Below are positions 1 to 9,630 of a DNA stretch of 64,000 nucleotides, piece after piece. The notes under the pieces were generated by a model. It was given only the letters and a program-made list of their open reading frames with translations. It was not told where the DNA came from and ran no database searches. The stretch is from contig CAWDLI010000018.1 of the NCBI GenBank assembly GCA_963803245.1, positions 62,001 to 126,000 on the forward strand, written 5' to 3'. The translations under genes and the position numbers were made by a program. The DNA is from JACVRW01 sp963803245 (lineage in GTDB: Bacteria > Actinomycetota > Thermoleophilia > Solirubrobacterales > Thermoleophilaceae). How positions within the stretch are numbered: the stretch's first letter is position 1; each line of letters opens with the position of its first letter.

Positions 1-1
1 G

Positions 2-2761
2 GGCATCGGAAAGTCCCGCCTCCTCACTGAGCTGGGCCAGATCGCCGAGGAGCTCGAGGCCGCCACGCTGCGCGCACGCGGGGGCGAGCTCGAGGTGGGC
101 TTTGCGTTCGCAGTCGCCCGCCAGCTGCTGGAGCCGCGGCTGAGCCCGGACGATCCGGTTGAACGCGCCGAGCTCCTCGCGGCGGCGGGCGCGGCCGCGC
201 CGCTGCTCACCTCGGCGAGCGTGGACGGGAACGGCCGTGGGAACGGAAACGGGAGCGGAAACGGCCACGGCCCGTCGACCGACGCGACGCTCAACGGCAT
301 GTGGCGCCTGGTCAGGCGACTCGCGGAGCGACGCGTGGCGCTGATCGCCGTCGACGACCTGCAGTGGGTCGACCGGCCGTCGCTCGAGTTCCTGCTGTAC
401 CTGGCGCAGCGCCTGGAGGATCTGCCCGTGGTGATCGTTTGCTCACGCACCACGGGCGAGACCGGACCGAACGCCGACCTCGCGGATCGCCTCGACTCGG
501 TGCCGTCCGCGCAGGTGGAGCGACTGGCGCCGCTGAGCGCGGACGGGATCGCCCTGCTCGCCCAAGACGAGGGCTTCCCCGACGCGGCCGACGACTTCCT
601 GCTCACCCTCGCCAGGGAATCCGGGGGAGTGCCCTTCCTCGTGAAGGCGCTCCTCGCGAGCGCCAGGGAGGCGGGACTCGACGGCCAGTCCGACCCCCGG
701 GGGCTGGTGGGGATCGGATCGGAGTCCGTCGGGCGGGCGACCGCGCGTCGCCTCGACCGGCTTCCTCCGGGCGCTCGGGCGCTCGCCGAGGCCGCGGCGG
801 TGCTCGGGCCGGACGCAACCCGCGCCCGAGCGGCAGAGGTGGCCGAGCTCGACCACTTCACCGGCCTCGAGGCCGCCGAGACGCTGCGACGTGCCGAGCT
901 GTTCGACGCCACCCCGGGACTGCGCTTCCGCCACGGGATCGTGCGCGCGTCCATCTACGACGGGCTCTCACCGCGCGCGCGGGTAGGAGCGCATGTACGG
1001 GCCGCGCGTGCGCTGGCCGAAGCCAATGCGTCGCCGGTGCGGACCGCCGAGCACCTGCTTCAGGCGCAACGCCTCGGCGAGCCGTGGGCGCTCAGGGCGC
1101 TCCAGGAGGCCGGCCGGTCCGCCCTCGCGGCCGGCCGTGTGGAGTCCGGCATCGCATACCTGCGCCGCGCGCTCGACGAGGACCCGGTGGCCGAGGCGCG
1201 CTCAGAGCTGCTCGCCGAGCTGGGCGAGGCCGAGGCTGCGTCCGGCGACCCGGCCGGAGCGGCCCGCCTGGCACTCGCGGCCGAGGACGCACAGTCTGGC
1301 GGCCAGCGCGCGCACACGCTGGAGCGCCTTGCGGGCGCACTCTGGCTCCTCGGTCAGGACGCCACAGCCGCCCAGGCCTTCGAGCGTGCGCTCGATCTGG
1401 CGGAGGCGGACGGCGACAACGTGCGGGCGGCACGGCTGCGCGCCGGCCTGATGCTCACCGCCCGCTTCGACTCCGAGCTGCGGGTGCAGACGATCGAGCG
1501 GCTGGCACCATCGCTGAGAGAGCCGGCCTTCGGCCGGGAGCGCCACCCCGCGCTGGTGGCGTCGGTGGCGTTCGAGCGCGCCCTCGCCGGACGCCGCGCC
1601 ACGCGCGTGGCCGACCTGGCGGAACGCGCCCTCGAGCCGATGCTGGCGGACCTCGACTCGGTGCCCGGTCCGGAGTGCTACGCCGCCTGCTGCGCGCTGC
1701 TCTGGTCCGACTCGCTGGCCACCGCGGAGGCCGGCCTCACCATGGCGCTCGAGGCCGCTCGGCAGCGCGGGAACGCCGCCGCCGTGGCCACCACCTCCGG
1801 CTTCCGGGCTTGGACCGTGTTGCAGCGAGGCCGGATAGGGCACGCGGCCGCAGATGCGCTCGAGGCGAGCAACTGCGAGGGCGACGGGCCCGCGCCGGCC
1901 ATTCCCAGCCCCGCCACGATCCTGGCCGAGATCGACATGGAGCAGGGGCGGCTGGACGAGGCCGCGCTCACCCTCGAGGACCCGGCTCAGCAGACCACCT
2001 GGGCGAACGGCCCCCGGCACGCCTTTCACCTGGCCGCCCGCGGTCGCCTTCACCACCTCCGCGGAGACAACGATGCCGCCGTCGAGGAGCTGCTCGAGAG
2101 CGGGCGCCGGCTGGAGTCGCTCGGCGTGCACAACCCGGCCGTGCTGCCATGGCGCTCGCGCGCGGCGATGGCCGCCGCCGGCACGGGAGACCGCGCACGT
2201 GCGATGACGCTGGCTGCCGAGGAGGTGTCGCTCGCGCGTACCTTCGGTGCCGCGCGACCGCTGGGCGTGGCCCTTCGCGCCGCGGCGCTGGTGGGTCCGG
2301 CGGACGAGCGCCTGGAGCGGCTTCGCGAGGCCGTCGACTGCCTGGAGCGCTCCCCCGGAGCGCTCGACCGCGCCCGCGCGCTGATCGACCTGGGCGCCGA
2401 GCTGCGCCGGGGCGGCAAGCGCCGCGAGGCCCGCGACCGCCTCCGCGCCGGCATGGACCTGGCCCAGCGGTGCGAGGCCTCGGCGCTCGAGGCACGCGCA
2501 CGCGAGGAGCTCATGGCGGCCGGCGCGCGGCCACGCCGCCAGCGCCTGAGCGGCACGGAGGCGCTGACCCCGCGCGAGCGCCAGGTGGCCCAGCTCGCCG
2601 CCCGTGGCGTGCGCAACCGGGATATCGCCCAGCGCCTCTTCATCACCCCCAAGACGGTGGAGTGGCACCTGGGGAACGCGTACCGCAAGCTCGAGCTGCA
2701 CTCCCGCGGCTCCCTCATCGGCGCGCTCGGCGAGCCCGACCAGCTCGAACAGGTCAGCTGA
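2..2761 (+). CDS. LuxR-family regulator with N-terminal AAA ATPase (5' end cut by window)
   Basis: This is a large ATP-binding LuxR-type (LAL/MalT-like) transcription regulator whose N-terminus lies outside the window. The open frame begins at base 2 with GIGKSRLL, the end of a Walker A loop, so only the first few dozen residues are missing. A Walker B strand (LIAVDDLQW) follows near visible residue 115. The middle is a long helical, TPR-like region rich in Ala and Leu. The last 66 residues hold a LuxR helix-turn-helix (LTPRERQVAQLAARG, then TPKTVEWHL). Such proteins use ATP binding and an unknown ligand to control oligomerisation and promoter binding. The target here is unknown. A 10-bp hairpin follows the stop. 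Confidence 0.9.
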   Translation, partial: GIGKSRLLTELGQIAEELEAATLRARGGELEVGFAFAVARQLLEPRLSPDDPVERAELLAAAGAAAPLLTSASVDGNGRGNGNGSGNGHGPSTDATLNGMWRLVRRLAERRVALIAVDDLQWVDRPSLEFLLYLAQRLEDLPVVIVCSRTTGETGPNADLADRLDSVPSAQVERLAPLSADGIALLAQDEGFPDAADDFLLTLARESGGVPFLVKALLASAREAGLDGQSDPRGLVGIGSESVGRATARRLDRLPPGARALAEAAAVLGPDATRARAAEVAELDHFTGLEAAETLRRAELFDATPGLRFRHGIVRASIYDGLSPRARVGAHVRAARALAEANASPVRTAEHLLQAQRLGEPWALRALQEAGRSALAAGRVESGIAYLRRALDEDPVAEARSELLAELGEAEAASGDPAGAARLALAAEDAQSGGQRAHTLERLAGALWLLGQDATAAQAFERALDLAEADGDNVRAARLRAGLMLTARFDSELRVQTIERLAPSLREPAFGRERHPALVASVAFERALAGRRATRVADLAERALEPMLADLDSVPGPECYAACCALLWSDSLATAEAGLTMALEAARQRGNAAAVATTSGFRAWTVLQRGRIGHAAADALEASNCEGDGPAPAIPSPATILAEIDMEQGRLDEAALTLEDPAQQTTWANGPRHAFHLAARGRLHHLRGDNDAAVEELLESGRRLESLGVHNPAVLPWRSRAAMAAAGTGDRARAMTLAAEEVSLARTFGAARPLGVALRAAALVGPADERLERLREAVDCLERSPGALDRARALIDLGAELRRGGKRREARDRLRAGMDLAQRCEASALEARAREELMAAGARPRRQRLSGTEALTPRERQVAQLAARGVRNRDIAQRLFITPKTVEWHLGNAYRKLELHSRGSLIGALGEPDQLEQVS

Positions 2762-2779
2762 GCCGAGCCCGGACGCAAA

Positions 2780-2803
2780 GGGGGCCCGCCTGAGCGGGCC
2801 CCC
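2780..2803. terminator. Bidirectional hairpin terminator
   Basis: A perfect 10-bp stem (GGGGGCCCGC with its complement) closes a 4-base loop between the ends of two convergent genes. No T-run follows on either side, as is common in high-GC actinobacteria, so termination is inferred from position and stem strength. Confidence 0.75.
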
Positions 2804-2827
2804 GATGCGCTGGCTGAAACCCTCGTC

Positions 2828-5033
2828 CTACCGGACCAGGGAGATTGCTGCGCCTCTCGCCTTGACTGAGACGCGCAGCTTGACCGTGCGGTTCGTGCGG
2901 ATCCGCTTGGTCAGGGTGCCCAACTTGCGTCCATTCCTGCCGAGCACCTTCACCCGCAACCTCGCGTAGCGGGTGTTGCTCTTGACGCGTACAGCGAGGA
3001 ACACCTTGCCGCCCCGCTTGATGAGCCGCGCCGAGCGGATCGAAGCCCGAACCTTCGGCTTCGGCTTCGCCGACGGGTTGGCCACGGGCGGCACCTGTAC
3101 CTTGGCGCGATCCCCGGCACTCGGGGGATTCGTGCCCTCGGCACCGTTCACCGGCGGGTCGTCGTCGAAATCACCCGGCGGAACCGGCGTCACCGCCGTG
3201 CCGAACTCGACATCGATGTCCCGCAGGATTCCCTCGGGTACGAAGTAAGCGACCACGTTGATGCTCTGTGGATCGCTGTTGATGACCTCGACCGCGGCGT
3301 TGCCGTTCGCATCCGTGTAGCGGCAGACCGGCGCATTGCCGAGCAGCGGAGCGTCCTCGCCACCAACCGTGAACCGGTTACCGACGGGTCCGGTGGTACC
3401 GGAGAAACCGAACGCTCCGTCAGCCTCGTCATCGACGAAGAAGCAGACACGCTCGTCCGCGAACGCCCTTCCATCCACGTCCTGCGCGTGAGCAACCACG
3501 ATGCGGGCAGTGGAGTTCGCCGTGCCCGGGCCCTTCGGGAAGTAACCCAGGTACTTGGTGAACAGGGAACGCACTTCCTTGGCCAGCGGTGCCGACGGCT
3601 TCGCCGTATCGTCGACAGCCTGATACGGGTACCGCGCGGTGGCCACGATGCTCGACCGGCCGAGGACGTCCACGTCCTCGAGGTCACAGCCCCCGTTGTC
3701 GTTCTTGACCGCTCCAACGGCGTCGTAGAAGGCGCCGGTGCCCGGGTTGTACTCGACCTGTGCCTCACCGTGCTCGTCCGTGTAGACGGCCACGTTCTGA
3801 GGACCGGCCGGCGTCAGCCGGAACGGCGGCTGCTGGTCGTTGCGGCGCAGGCAGTTCGTCGGCCTGGCCACCTCGGTGCGGAGCACCTCCGCGAAGGCCC
3901 AGTACGGGTAGAACCCGTCAACCAGGAATCCGCGGAAATTGTTGCCCTGCGCCGGCCCGTCGATGCCGGACGAAAGCCCCGGCCGCGACGTGGACGGAAT
4001 GTACGTGCCGTAGAACGGCGCGTAGTAGTTGTGGGCAAGCGCGTTGCCCACAGTGTTGCGGCTGTACACCTGCGACTTGTCGGCAGGCTCCAGCGAGCCG
4101 ACTCCGCCGATGTCAGAGCCGCCGGTGTTCTTGGCGATCTGGACGTCGACTCGGGCGGCCGGCATGGGAGCGTCACCGGCGTTCAGGTTGCCGTCGCTGA
4201 GCAGCGTGCTCAGAACGAGCGGATCGAACGGGCCGAACGTGTTCGGGCCCGACGAGTCACCAAAGACCCGCGAGAACGGTCCCGAGCTGCTGCTCGGCAG
4301 CTTGCAGTTGTCGACTGCGTCCACAACCGCGGTTCCGGGTCCGCAGTAGCCACCCACGTGGCCCTCGGCCTTGGTGAGGTCGTCATGGATGTCCCAACGC
4401 GCCGCGTTGTTGTCCGGATCGGAGTCCGAGTCGTCGGCCACCGCGGCGGCGAGGGCCGGCCAGGCGTCCGGCAGCGTGTAGCTGGTGCCGCCAGGTCCTG
4501 TGGAATGTCCCGGTCACCTTCACCTGGATGCGACCATTCGAGTCGCCCGCGGTGAAGATGCCGTCGCCGGGCGGGTCGCCCAGACGCGGATCGCCAGTCG
4601 GATCAGCCGAGCCCACCTCGTCGATGAAGGGGGTGTTGAGGCTCATCCAAATGGTCAGGAACTGGTGCTTGAGGATGGGCGTGCCCGCCTCATCGGCCAC
4701 CACTAGCTTCACGCGTGCGAACCCCGGCTCGAGGCTCACTATGTCGGCTGCCACGCAATCCTCGAAACCCGTGATGGTCGAGGTCTCGATCTGGGGCTTC
4801 TCCCCCGGACCCGTCCACGACTCGACCAGCCAGTCCACGCTCGCCCCGGCCTCGCCGATGTCCGGATGGCACTTCACGAGCCGAATCTGCTCGCCGCGCC
4901 AGGCCAGGTAGGGGATGTTCGTGGTCTGCGGGTCTTGTGGGCCCTGTGCAGCGGCTGGACCGGTCGCCAGCGCCGTGCCCAGAACACACGCAAGGAACGC
5001 GAGGCTCATTCTGAGCCTCCCGAGTCGTCGCAT
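2828..5033 (-). pseudogene. Large secreted protein of unknown function, frameshifted
   Basis: Read as one gene, this is an exported protein of about 735 residues. ATG at 5033 follows a strong ribosome site (CAGGAGG) and starts a signal peptide (MRRLGRLRMSLAFLACVLG, cleavage near AAAQG). The first frame runs to about 4505, and the rest continues in another frame down to TAG at 2828. The two halves join if one base is skipped near 4495-4520. The C-terminal 70 residues are a basic beta-rich module (KVFLAVRVKSNTRYARLRVK) after a Pro/Lys linker, a type I know from secreted proteins of this group. I recognise no enzyme domain. Either a sequence error or a real mutation breaks the frame. Confidence 0.7.
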
Positions 5034-5243
5034 GGACAACCTCCTGAAGGTTTGGTGCGCCCACCCTTCTGGCGAGCGCCTGAAGAGGCCAACGTATGTC
5101 GGCTGGGCGCATATCGCACCGGGGGCGGGTACCGGTCTTGCCGGTGGTCCACCCCGGGTCAGGGCCACTTGAGCCCCGGGAATAGCGGCCGGGGTCCCCG
5201 GGTTTTCAGGGAGCCGAGAGACGCGGCCTCTAGCATGGCCGCC

Positions 5244-5801
5244 GTGGTCAAGATCTACACGCGCAAGGGCGACGACGGCACCACCGGCCTCTGGTACGGC
5301 GGGCGGGTGGCCAAGCACGACGGCCGTCCCGAGGCGTACGGCTCTATCGACGAGGCCGCCTCCGCCCTCGGGGTCTGCCGCGCGGCGGCCGAACGCGGAG
5401 GCGAGCTGTACGAGGACATCCTCCGGATCCAGAACGAGCTGTTCGTCGCCGGCGCCGAGCTGGCCACCGCGCCTGAGGCCTCCGGGCGACTCGAGGCCGG
5501 GGTCTCGCGCGTGACCCCCGAGATGGTGGACCGCCTCGAGAGCGACATCGACCGCTACATGGAGCGGGTGGACCTGCCGCCGAAGTTCGTGATCCCCGGC
5601 GGCACCGAGCTCTCGGCGCTGCTCGACGTGGCCCGGACCGCGGTGCGGCGGGCGGAGCGCCGCGTGAGCGCGCTCCACCATTCAGGCGAGCTCGACGGCG
5701 AGCTCGTCGTGAGATATCTGAACCGGCTCTCCGACGCGCTGTTCGCGATGGCGCGCTTCGCGGACGAGCCGGATCCCGAGCTCTTCGAAGGGAGAGGATG
5801 A
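5244..5801 (+). CDS. Cob(I)yrinic acid a,c-diamide adenosyltransferase (PduO type)
   Basis: This enzyme transfers the adenosyl group of ATP to cob(I)alamin, making coenzyme B12. The N-terminus VVKIYTRKGDDGTTGL and the block YGSIDEAASALG are typical of the PduO/MMAB family, as is the later FVIPGG...LDVARTAVRRAERR segment. I chose GTG 5244 rather than ATG 5235: no ribosome site is visible, and a -10-like TAGCAT (5231-5236) lies 7 bases before GTG, which fits a leaderless mRNA. It overlaps the next gene by 4 bases (ATGA), so the two form an operon. The enzyme fits an organism using B12-dependent mutases. Confidence 0.92.
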   Translation: MVKIYTRKGDDGTTGLWYGGRVAKHDGRPEAYGSIDEAASALGVCRAAAERGGELYEDILRIQNELFVAGAELATAPEASGRLEAGVSRVTPEMVDRLESDIDRYMERVDLPPKFVIPGGTELSALLDVARTAVRRAERRVSALHHSGELDGELVVRYLNRLSDALFAMARFADEPDPELFEGRG

Positions 5802-6193
5802 GAGCCACCGCCAGCCGCAGGCACGGGTCGCTCAAGCACGACCTGAAGGTCCGTACCCATCGGCTGCTCGCCGACGAGCCGCGCGAGAACGGCGGCGACG
5901 ACAGCGCGCCCAGCCCACAGGAGCTGCTCGCCGCGAGCCTCGCCTCCTGTACCGCGATCACCATCGAGATGTACGCCACCCGCAAGGGCTGGGACGTGGG
6001 CGACCTCGAGGTGGACGTGGACTACGAGCCGGCCCAGCGCGGCTCGCCCACCCGCTTCAGCATGGAGGTGCGGATGCCCAAGGAGCTGCCGGACGAGCAG
6101 CGCGAGCGCCTCATGCAGATCGCAGCCAAGTGCCCGGTGCACCGCGCGCTCGAGGGCGAGGTCATGTTCGACGAGCGCGTGAAGCTCGTTTAG
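5798..6193 (+). CDS. OsmC/Ohr-family protein
   Basis: A 131-residue OsmC-family protein. Members are small dimeric thiol peroxidases or related redox proteins. Visible features are the helix SPQELLAASLASCTAITIEM, with the first conserved Cys, and a second Cys in AAKCPVHRAL, spaced as in the family. It starts with ATG inside the stop of the adenosyltransferase (ATGA overlap), so it is translationally coupled to it. The family assignment is firm, the substrate (organic hydroperoxide or other) is not visible. Confidence 0.9.
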   Translation: MRATASRRHGSLKHDLKVRTHRLLADEPRENGGDDSAPSPQELLAASLASCTAITIEMYATRKGWDVGDLEVDVDYEPAQRGSPTRFSMEVRMPKELPDEQRERLMQIAAKCPVHRALEGEVMFDERVKLV

Positions 6194-6205
6194 CCGTCAG
6201 GCTGG

Positions 6206-6964
6206 CTAGTCGGCCTTCCGGCGCTCCCACATCTCGATCGTCCCGAAGCCGCGGTAGCCGAGCCGCTCGTAGACGGGCCGGCCGAGCTTCGTCGCCTGCA
6301 GCGTGCTCACCTCGCAGCCGCGCGCCCGGCCATCGGCCAGCGCTCGCCGCATCAGCCCGGGCGCGAGGCCGTGCCCGCGCGCCTCGGGCACCGTGGCCAC
6401 CCACCAGATGCTGCAGTCGCCGCCGTGGTCCAGGCTGACCACGGAGGCCGCGGGCCGGCCGTCATGTCGTGCGATGTAGTTGAAGCGCGGGTCGGCGGGC
6501 CCGTCGCCGAGGATCCGCTGAAACGCGTCGCCGGTCTCGTAGGCGAGGTCGTTGATGCGGCCGAGGTCGCCCAGCGACGGGTTGGCGTCCGGCTCGGGAT
6601 CGTCGGGGCCGGGGCGCTCCACGTCCCGGAGCTCGGCGATCATCGCCGTGGGCGTGGCGTCCAGGTGGTGGCCGGCGTCGGCGAGCAGCGCCCGTGCGCG
6701 CGCGTGGTGCTCGGGCACCCAGACCGTCCAGGCGAGGATGCCGGCCTCGTCGTATGCCGCGGCCAGCGCCGGGAGCGCGGCCGCCAGCGCGTCCTCGCTC
6801 TCGTACAGCACGGAGTTCGGCAGCGAGCGCTCCGGCACCGCCGGGGTCACCCCGGCCAGGACCCCGTCGAACTCCAGGCAGCGGCCCGACGACGCCGAGG
6901 GAACGGCGCGGAAGGCGACCCACATGCTCTCGTGCATGCGCTGCCAGAGAGCCTCGTCCGACAT
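6206..6964 (-). CDS. GNAT-family N-acetyltransferase
   Basis: A 252-residue protein with a C-terminal GNAT fold. The acetyl-CoA loop reads VPEARGHGLAPGLMRRAL (the R-G-H-G pattern) and is followed by VYERLGYRGFGTIEMWERR, the usual last strand. The N-terminal half (EFDGVLAGVTPAVPERSLPN) resembles the duplicated or degenerate domain of two-domain GNATs. ATG 6964 is chosen because its homology-like start MSDEALWQRM follows a GGCGGG sequence. A longer frame upstream would run through the divergent Nudix gene. The substrate cannot be told. Confidence 0.85.
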   Translation of the reverse strand: MSDEALWQRMHESMWVAFRAVPSASSGRCLEFDGVLAGVTPAVPERSLPNSVLYESEDALAAALPALAAAYDEAGILAWTVWVPEHHARARALLADAGHHLDATPTAMIAELRDVERPGPDDPEPDANPSLGDLGRINDLAYETGDAFQRILGDGPADPRFNYIARHDGRPAASVVSLDHGGDCSIWWVATVPEARGHGLAPGLMRRALADGRARGCEVSTLQATKLGRPVYERLGYRGFGTIEMWERRKAD

Positions 6965-6973
6965 CCCGCCGCG

Positions 6974-6980
6974 GATAATA
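6974..6980. promoter_or_regulatory. Shared -10 box of a divergent gene pair
   Basis: GATAAT (6974-6979) reads as the -10 of the Nudix gene on the plus strand. TATTAT (6980-6975 on the minus strand) reads as the -10 of the acetyltransferase gene. Both start codons lie within 10 bases, so the two promoters must overlap and compete. The assignment is from sequence match and spacing only. Confidence 0.45.
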
Positions 6981-6985
6981 GGCCG

Positions 6986-7552
6986 GTGGTCACGGCGCCC
7001 TCGCTCCGGGAGCTGCTCCTCACAGCCGAGGAGGCCGCTCAGCTGGACGCTCCCGGCTCGACCGACGCCGCCGTGCTCGTGCCGCTGATCGCGGGCCGCT
7101 CCGGGCTCGTCGCGGTGTTCACCGAGCGTCGCGAGGACATGCGCCGCCACGCCGGCGAGATCTCGTTCCCGGGCGGGCGCCAGGACACGCCCGACGAGGA
7201 CCTCCGCGAGACGGCCCTGCGAGAGGCGGAGGAGGAGATCGGACTCGAGCGCGCGCGCGTCGAGCTGGTGGGGGCGCTACCGCCGGTCGGAACGTTCGTG
7301 ACCGGCTATCGCGTGCACGCCTTCGTGGGACTGGTGGCCGAGGGGCGAGACTGGCGCCCTCAGGAGACCGAGGTCGCGCGCGTGCTGGAGCTGAGCCTCG
7401 CGGACCTCGTCAGCGGCCACGAGATGCAGCGCCTGGTGCGCAAGGGCGTGCCGTTCAGGACGCCCACGTACACGGTGGACGGACACCTCGTGTGGGGAGC
7501 GACCGCACGGATCGTGCGGTCGCTCCTCGAGCGCCTCGCCCCGCTTCTCTGA
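6986..7552 (+). CDS. Nudix hydrolase, CoA pyrophosphatase type
   Basis: A 188-residue Nudix enzyme likely to split CoA or its derivatives into phosphopantetheine and 3',5'-ADP. The Nudix box reads GGRQDTPDEDLRETALREA then EEEIGL. Just before it is the CoA-Nudix signature (FTERREDMRRHAGEISFPGG), which marks the NudL/NUDT7-8 branch. GTG 6986 fits: it lies 6 bases after a GATAAT -10 box and no ribosome site is present. The start is only 21 bases from the divergent acetyltransferase start. Confidence 0.88.
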   Translation: MVTAPSLRELLLTAEEAAQLDAPGSTDAAVLVPLIAGRSGLVAVFTERREDMRRHAGEISFPGGRQDTPDEDLRETALREAEEEIGLERARVELVGALPPVGTFVTGYRVHAFVGLVAEGRDWRPQETEVARVLELSLADLVSGHEMQRLVRKGVPFRTPTYTVDGHLVWGATARIVRSLLERLAPLL

Positions 7553-7568
7553 AGCGTGCTTCGCGGAA

Positions 7569-7589
7569 GCAGCCGGCTCGGCCGGCTGC
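7569..7589. terminator. Bidirectional hairpin terminator
   Basis: A perfect 9-bp stem (GCAGCCGGC and its complement) with a 3-base loop lies between the convergent Nudix and sulfurtransferase genes. No T-tract is present. Confidence 0.7.
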
Positions 7590-7603
7590 GCCCCGATGGT
7601 CTC

Positions 7604-8446
7604 CTAGATGTCCTTCTCGATGGGGACGCCCACCAGGTTGCCCCACTCGGTCCAGGAGCCGTCGTAGTTCTTCACGTCCCCCTCGCCGAGGAGCTCGTGC
7701 AGCACGAACCAGGTGTGCGCGGAGCGCTCGCCGATCCGGCAGTAGGCGATCACCGGGCCGCCGTCGATCACGCCCTTCGAGGTGTAGAGCTGGCGGAGCT
7801 CGTCGGCTGACTTGAAGGTGCCGTCCTCCTGCACCGACTGGGCCCACGGCACCGATGCCGCGCCCGGGATGTGCCCGGAGCGCTGGGCGCCCTCCTGCTC
7901 GTACCCGGCCATCGAGATCAGCTCACCCGAGAACTCCTGAGGCGAGCGCACGTCCACGAGGCTGGTGCCCTGGTCGAGCGCCTCGAGCACCTCGCCGCGG
8001 AACGCGCGGATCGACTGGTCGCCCTCGCCGGCGTTGAAGGTCTGAGGCTCGTATCGCGGGACGTCGGCCGTGGTCGGCCGGCCCTCTGAGATCCACTTCT
8101 CGCGCGGGCCGTTCACAAGCTTCACGTTGTCGTGGCCGTAGTACCTGAGGTACCAGAACGTGTACGCGGCGAACCAGTTGTTGCGGTCGCCGTAGAGCAC
8201 GATGGTGTGGTCGTTCGAGATCCCGCGGCTCCCGAAGAGCTCGCCGAACTCGGCCGGACCGAGGAAGTCGCGCTTCACCTGGTCCTGGAGGTCCTTCTTC
8301 CAGTCGAAGCCGATCGCACCGGGGATGTGCGCCTCCGCGTAGAGCGCGGGGTTCTCGTCGACCTCGACGATCCGGATCGATTCGTCGCTCAGGTGATCCT
8401 CGACCCACTGTGTGTCAACGAGAACGTCGTTGGCGTAGTCAGACAC
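7604..8446 (-). CDS. Sulfurtransferase (rhodanese, CysA2/SseA-like)
   Basis: A 280-residue two-domain rhodanese, moving sulfane sulfur from thiosulfate or 3-mercaptopyruvate to cyanide or thiol acceptors. It matches from memory the mycobacterial CysA2/SseA type: EVDENPALYAEAHIPGAIGF at the N-terminus, DVRSPQEFSGE in the second domain, and the active loop CRIGERS with the catalytic Cys at about residue 236. The end (NYDGSWTEWGNLVGVPIE) is also typical. GTG 8446 is preferred over ATG 8458 because GGAGG lies 5 bases before the GTG, inside the longer version. The gene stands alone, facing away from the zinc-finger gene. Confidence 0.92.
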   Translation of the reverse strand: MSDYANDVLVDTQWVEDHLSDESIRIVEVDENPALYAEAHIPGAIGFDWKKDLQDQVKRDFLGPAEFGELFGSRGISNDHTIVLYGDRNNWFAAYTFWYLRYYGHDNVKLVNGPREKWISEGRPTTADVPRYEPQTFNAGEGDQSIRAFRGEVLEALDQGTSLVDVRSPQEFSGELISMAGYEQEGAQRSGHIPGAASVPWAQSVQEDGTFKSADELRQLYTSKGVIDGGPVIAYCRIGERSAHTWFVLHELLGEGDVKNYDGSWTEWGNLVGVPIEKDI

Positions 8447-8514
8447 CGGTACCTCCATTTCCTTGATTAGCTTCGGGATTCAGGTATTTAGAGATTCAGA
8501 CTACTAGGCGTCGT

Positions 8515-9136
8515 ATGCTTCCAGCCGTGGAGTATGCGCCGCTGCGCCCGGTGCCCCTTACTCCGGCCGGGCCGGTGGATCCTCGTCGCGCCGTTGCCCA
8601 CGTGGCGGCCCTTCTTCCGGCGCTGGAACCGGTGCCCGCGAAGGCCCTCGCGCTGGTGGTGCTGGCCGGCCGCGACCGGGCCCGAGGCCGCCGCGGAGCT
8701 CGAGCTTTCCGAGCGCGACCTGGCCCGCGCGCTCGCCGACGCCCGCACCGCGCTCAGACGCTCCGTGCGCCCGCTCGCGGGCAGCGGCTGGTGCGGGCGA
8801 GCGGAGGCGCTCGTGTCCGACCGGCTCGACGGCGTGCTCGACGACGCCGGCGCCGCTCGCCTCGACGTGCACCTGCGCAACTGCCCGCGCTGCGTCGAGC
8901 ACGAGCGCCGGCTCATCCAGGGCCAGAACGGCCTCGTCGGCGCGTTCGGCCGGGCGCCCGCGGACGCCGAGCCCGCCGAGCTCACCCTGGTGCGGCCCGT
9001 CGAGCCGGCGGAGCCGGTGGACCCGCAGTCACTCGCGAGCATCGTGGCCGTCTCGGCCGGGGTGCTGATCGTGCTGTCGGCGCTGCTCGTGATCGCGGCC
9101 ATCGCGTTCGCGCTGGTGGCGCTGCTCGGGCTCTAG
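8515..9136 (+). pseudogene. Sigma-region-4-like / zinc-finger (zf-HC2) membrane protein, frameshifted
   Basis: The protein appears to combine a short helical DNA-binding-like segment (ALALVVLAG, then ELELSERDLARALADARTAL), a putative anti-sigma zinc finger (HLRNCPRCVEHERR) and one C-terminal membrane helix. The N-terminal 50 residues are protein-like only in the frame starting at ATG 8515 (or GTG 8527). The remainder is in the next frame. The halves join when one G is skipped in the run near 8677-8683. A caller using one frame would start at 8534 with an implausible Arg/Trp-rich N-terminus. It may act in transcription control as a membrane-tethered regulator, which is an inference from domains. 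Confidence 0.65.
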
Positions 9137-9615
9137 CGAAGGATCTCGTTCACGGCCCGGGTCATCCCGGCGAGCCAGGCGTCGTGGCGGCCCGGATCCT
9201 CCGCGACCACCGCCACCGGGAGCCGCCAGCGCTCGCCGGCCTCCCGCGCCAGCCGCTCCCCCTCCCCCAGTAGCTCGGCCGGCGCCGGCCCCGCCGCCTC
9301 GTACACCAGCCCGCGCACCGGCGTGTCCACGATGTGTGCCAGCAGCGTCTCGAGCCGCACGCCGTGGAGGCCGGCCACGGAGGGACCCGAGGCGCTGCCG
9401 AGCAGCCAGCAGACCACCGACACGCCCTCCAGGTGCGGCACCAGCGTGGCCAGGCGGTCCGGATCGGCCACGACGGGCTCCACGCCCGCCGCCGCGAGCT
9501 CCGGCGCGGCCTCGGCGCGCCGGGTGGTGCCCCTCACCTCAAGCCCCTCCGCGGCCAGAGCCGCCGCCAGCGCGCGGCCGCGACAGCCGCAGCCGACGAT
9601 CAGAGCACGAGCCAT
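9133..9615 (-). CDS. NAD(P)-binding Rossmann-fold protein
   Basis: A short (160 aa) Rossmann protein. The dinucleotide loop ALIVGCGCRGRALAAAL has Cys in the GxGxxG pattern. The next strand ends in an Arg pair (RGTTRRAEA), suggesting NADP preference. It resembles the N-terminal half of YeeZ/SDR-type epimerases but lacks a clear catalytic Tyr-x3-Lys, so it may not be a catalytic dehydrogenase. Its stop overlaps the stop of the convergent zinc-finger gene (CTAG). Confidence 0.8.
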   Translation of the reverse strand: MARALIVGCGCRGRALAAALAAEGLEVRGTTRRAEAAPELAAAGVEPVVADPDRLATLVPHLEGVSVVCWLLGSASGPSVAGLHGVRLETLLAHIVDTPVRGLVYEAAGPAPAELLGEGERLAREAGERWRLPVAVVAEDPGRHDAWLAGMTRAVNEILR

Positions 9616-9630
9616 CGCCCGTCCGGCCGC

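Noticed and set aside
301..2793. 830-codon plus-strand frame inside the first regulator
   Set aside because: Arg/Gly/Pro-rich shadow frame of the LuxR gene; no domains.
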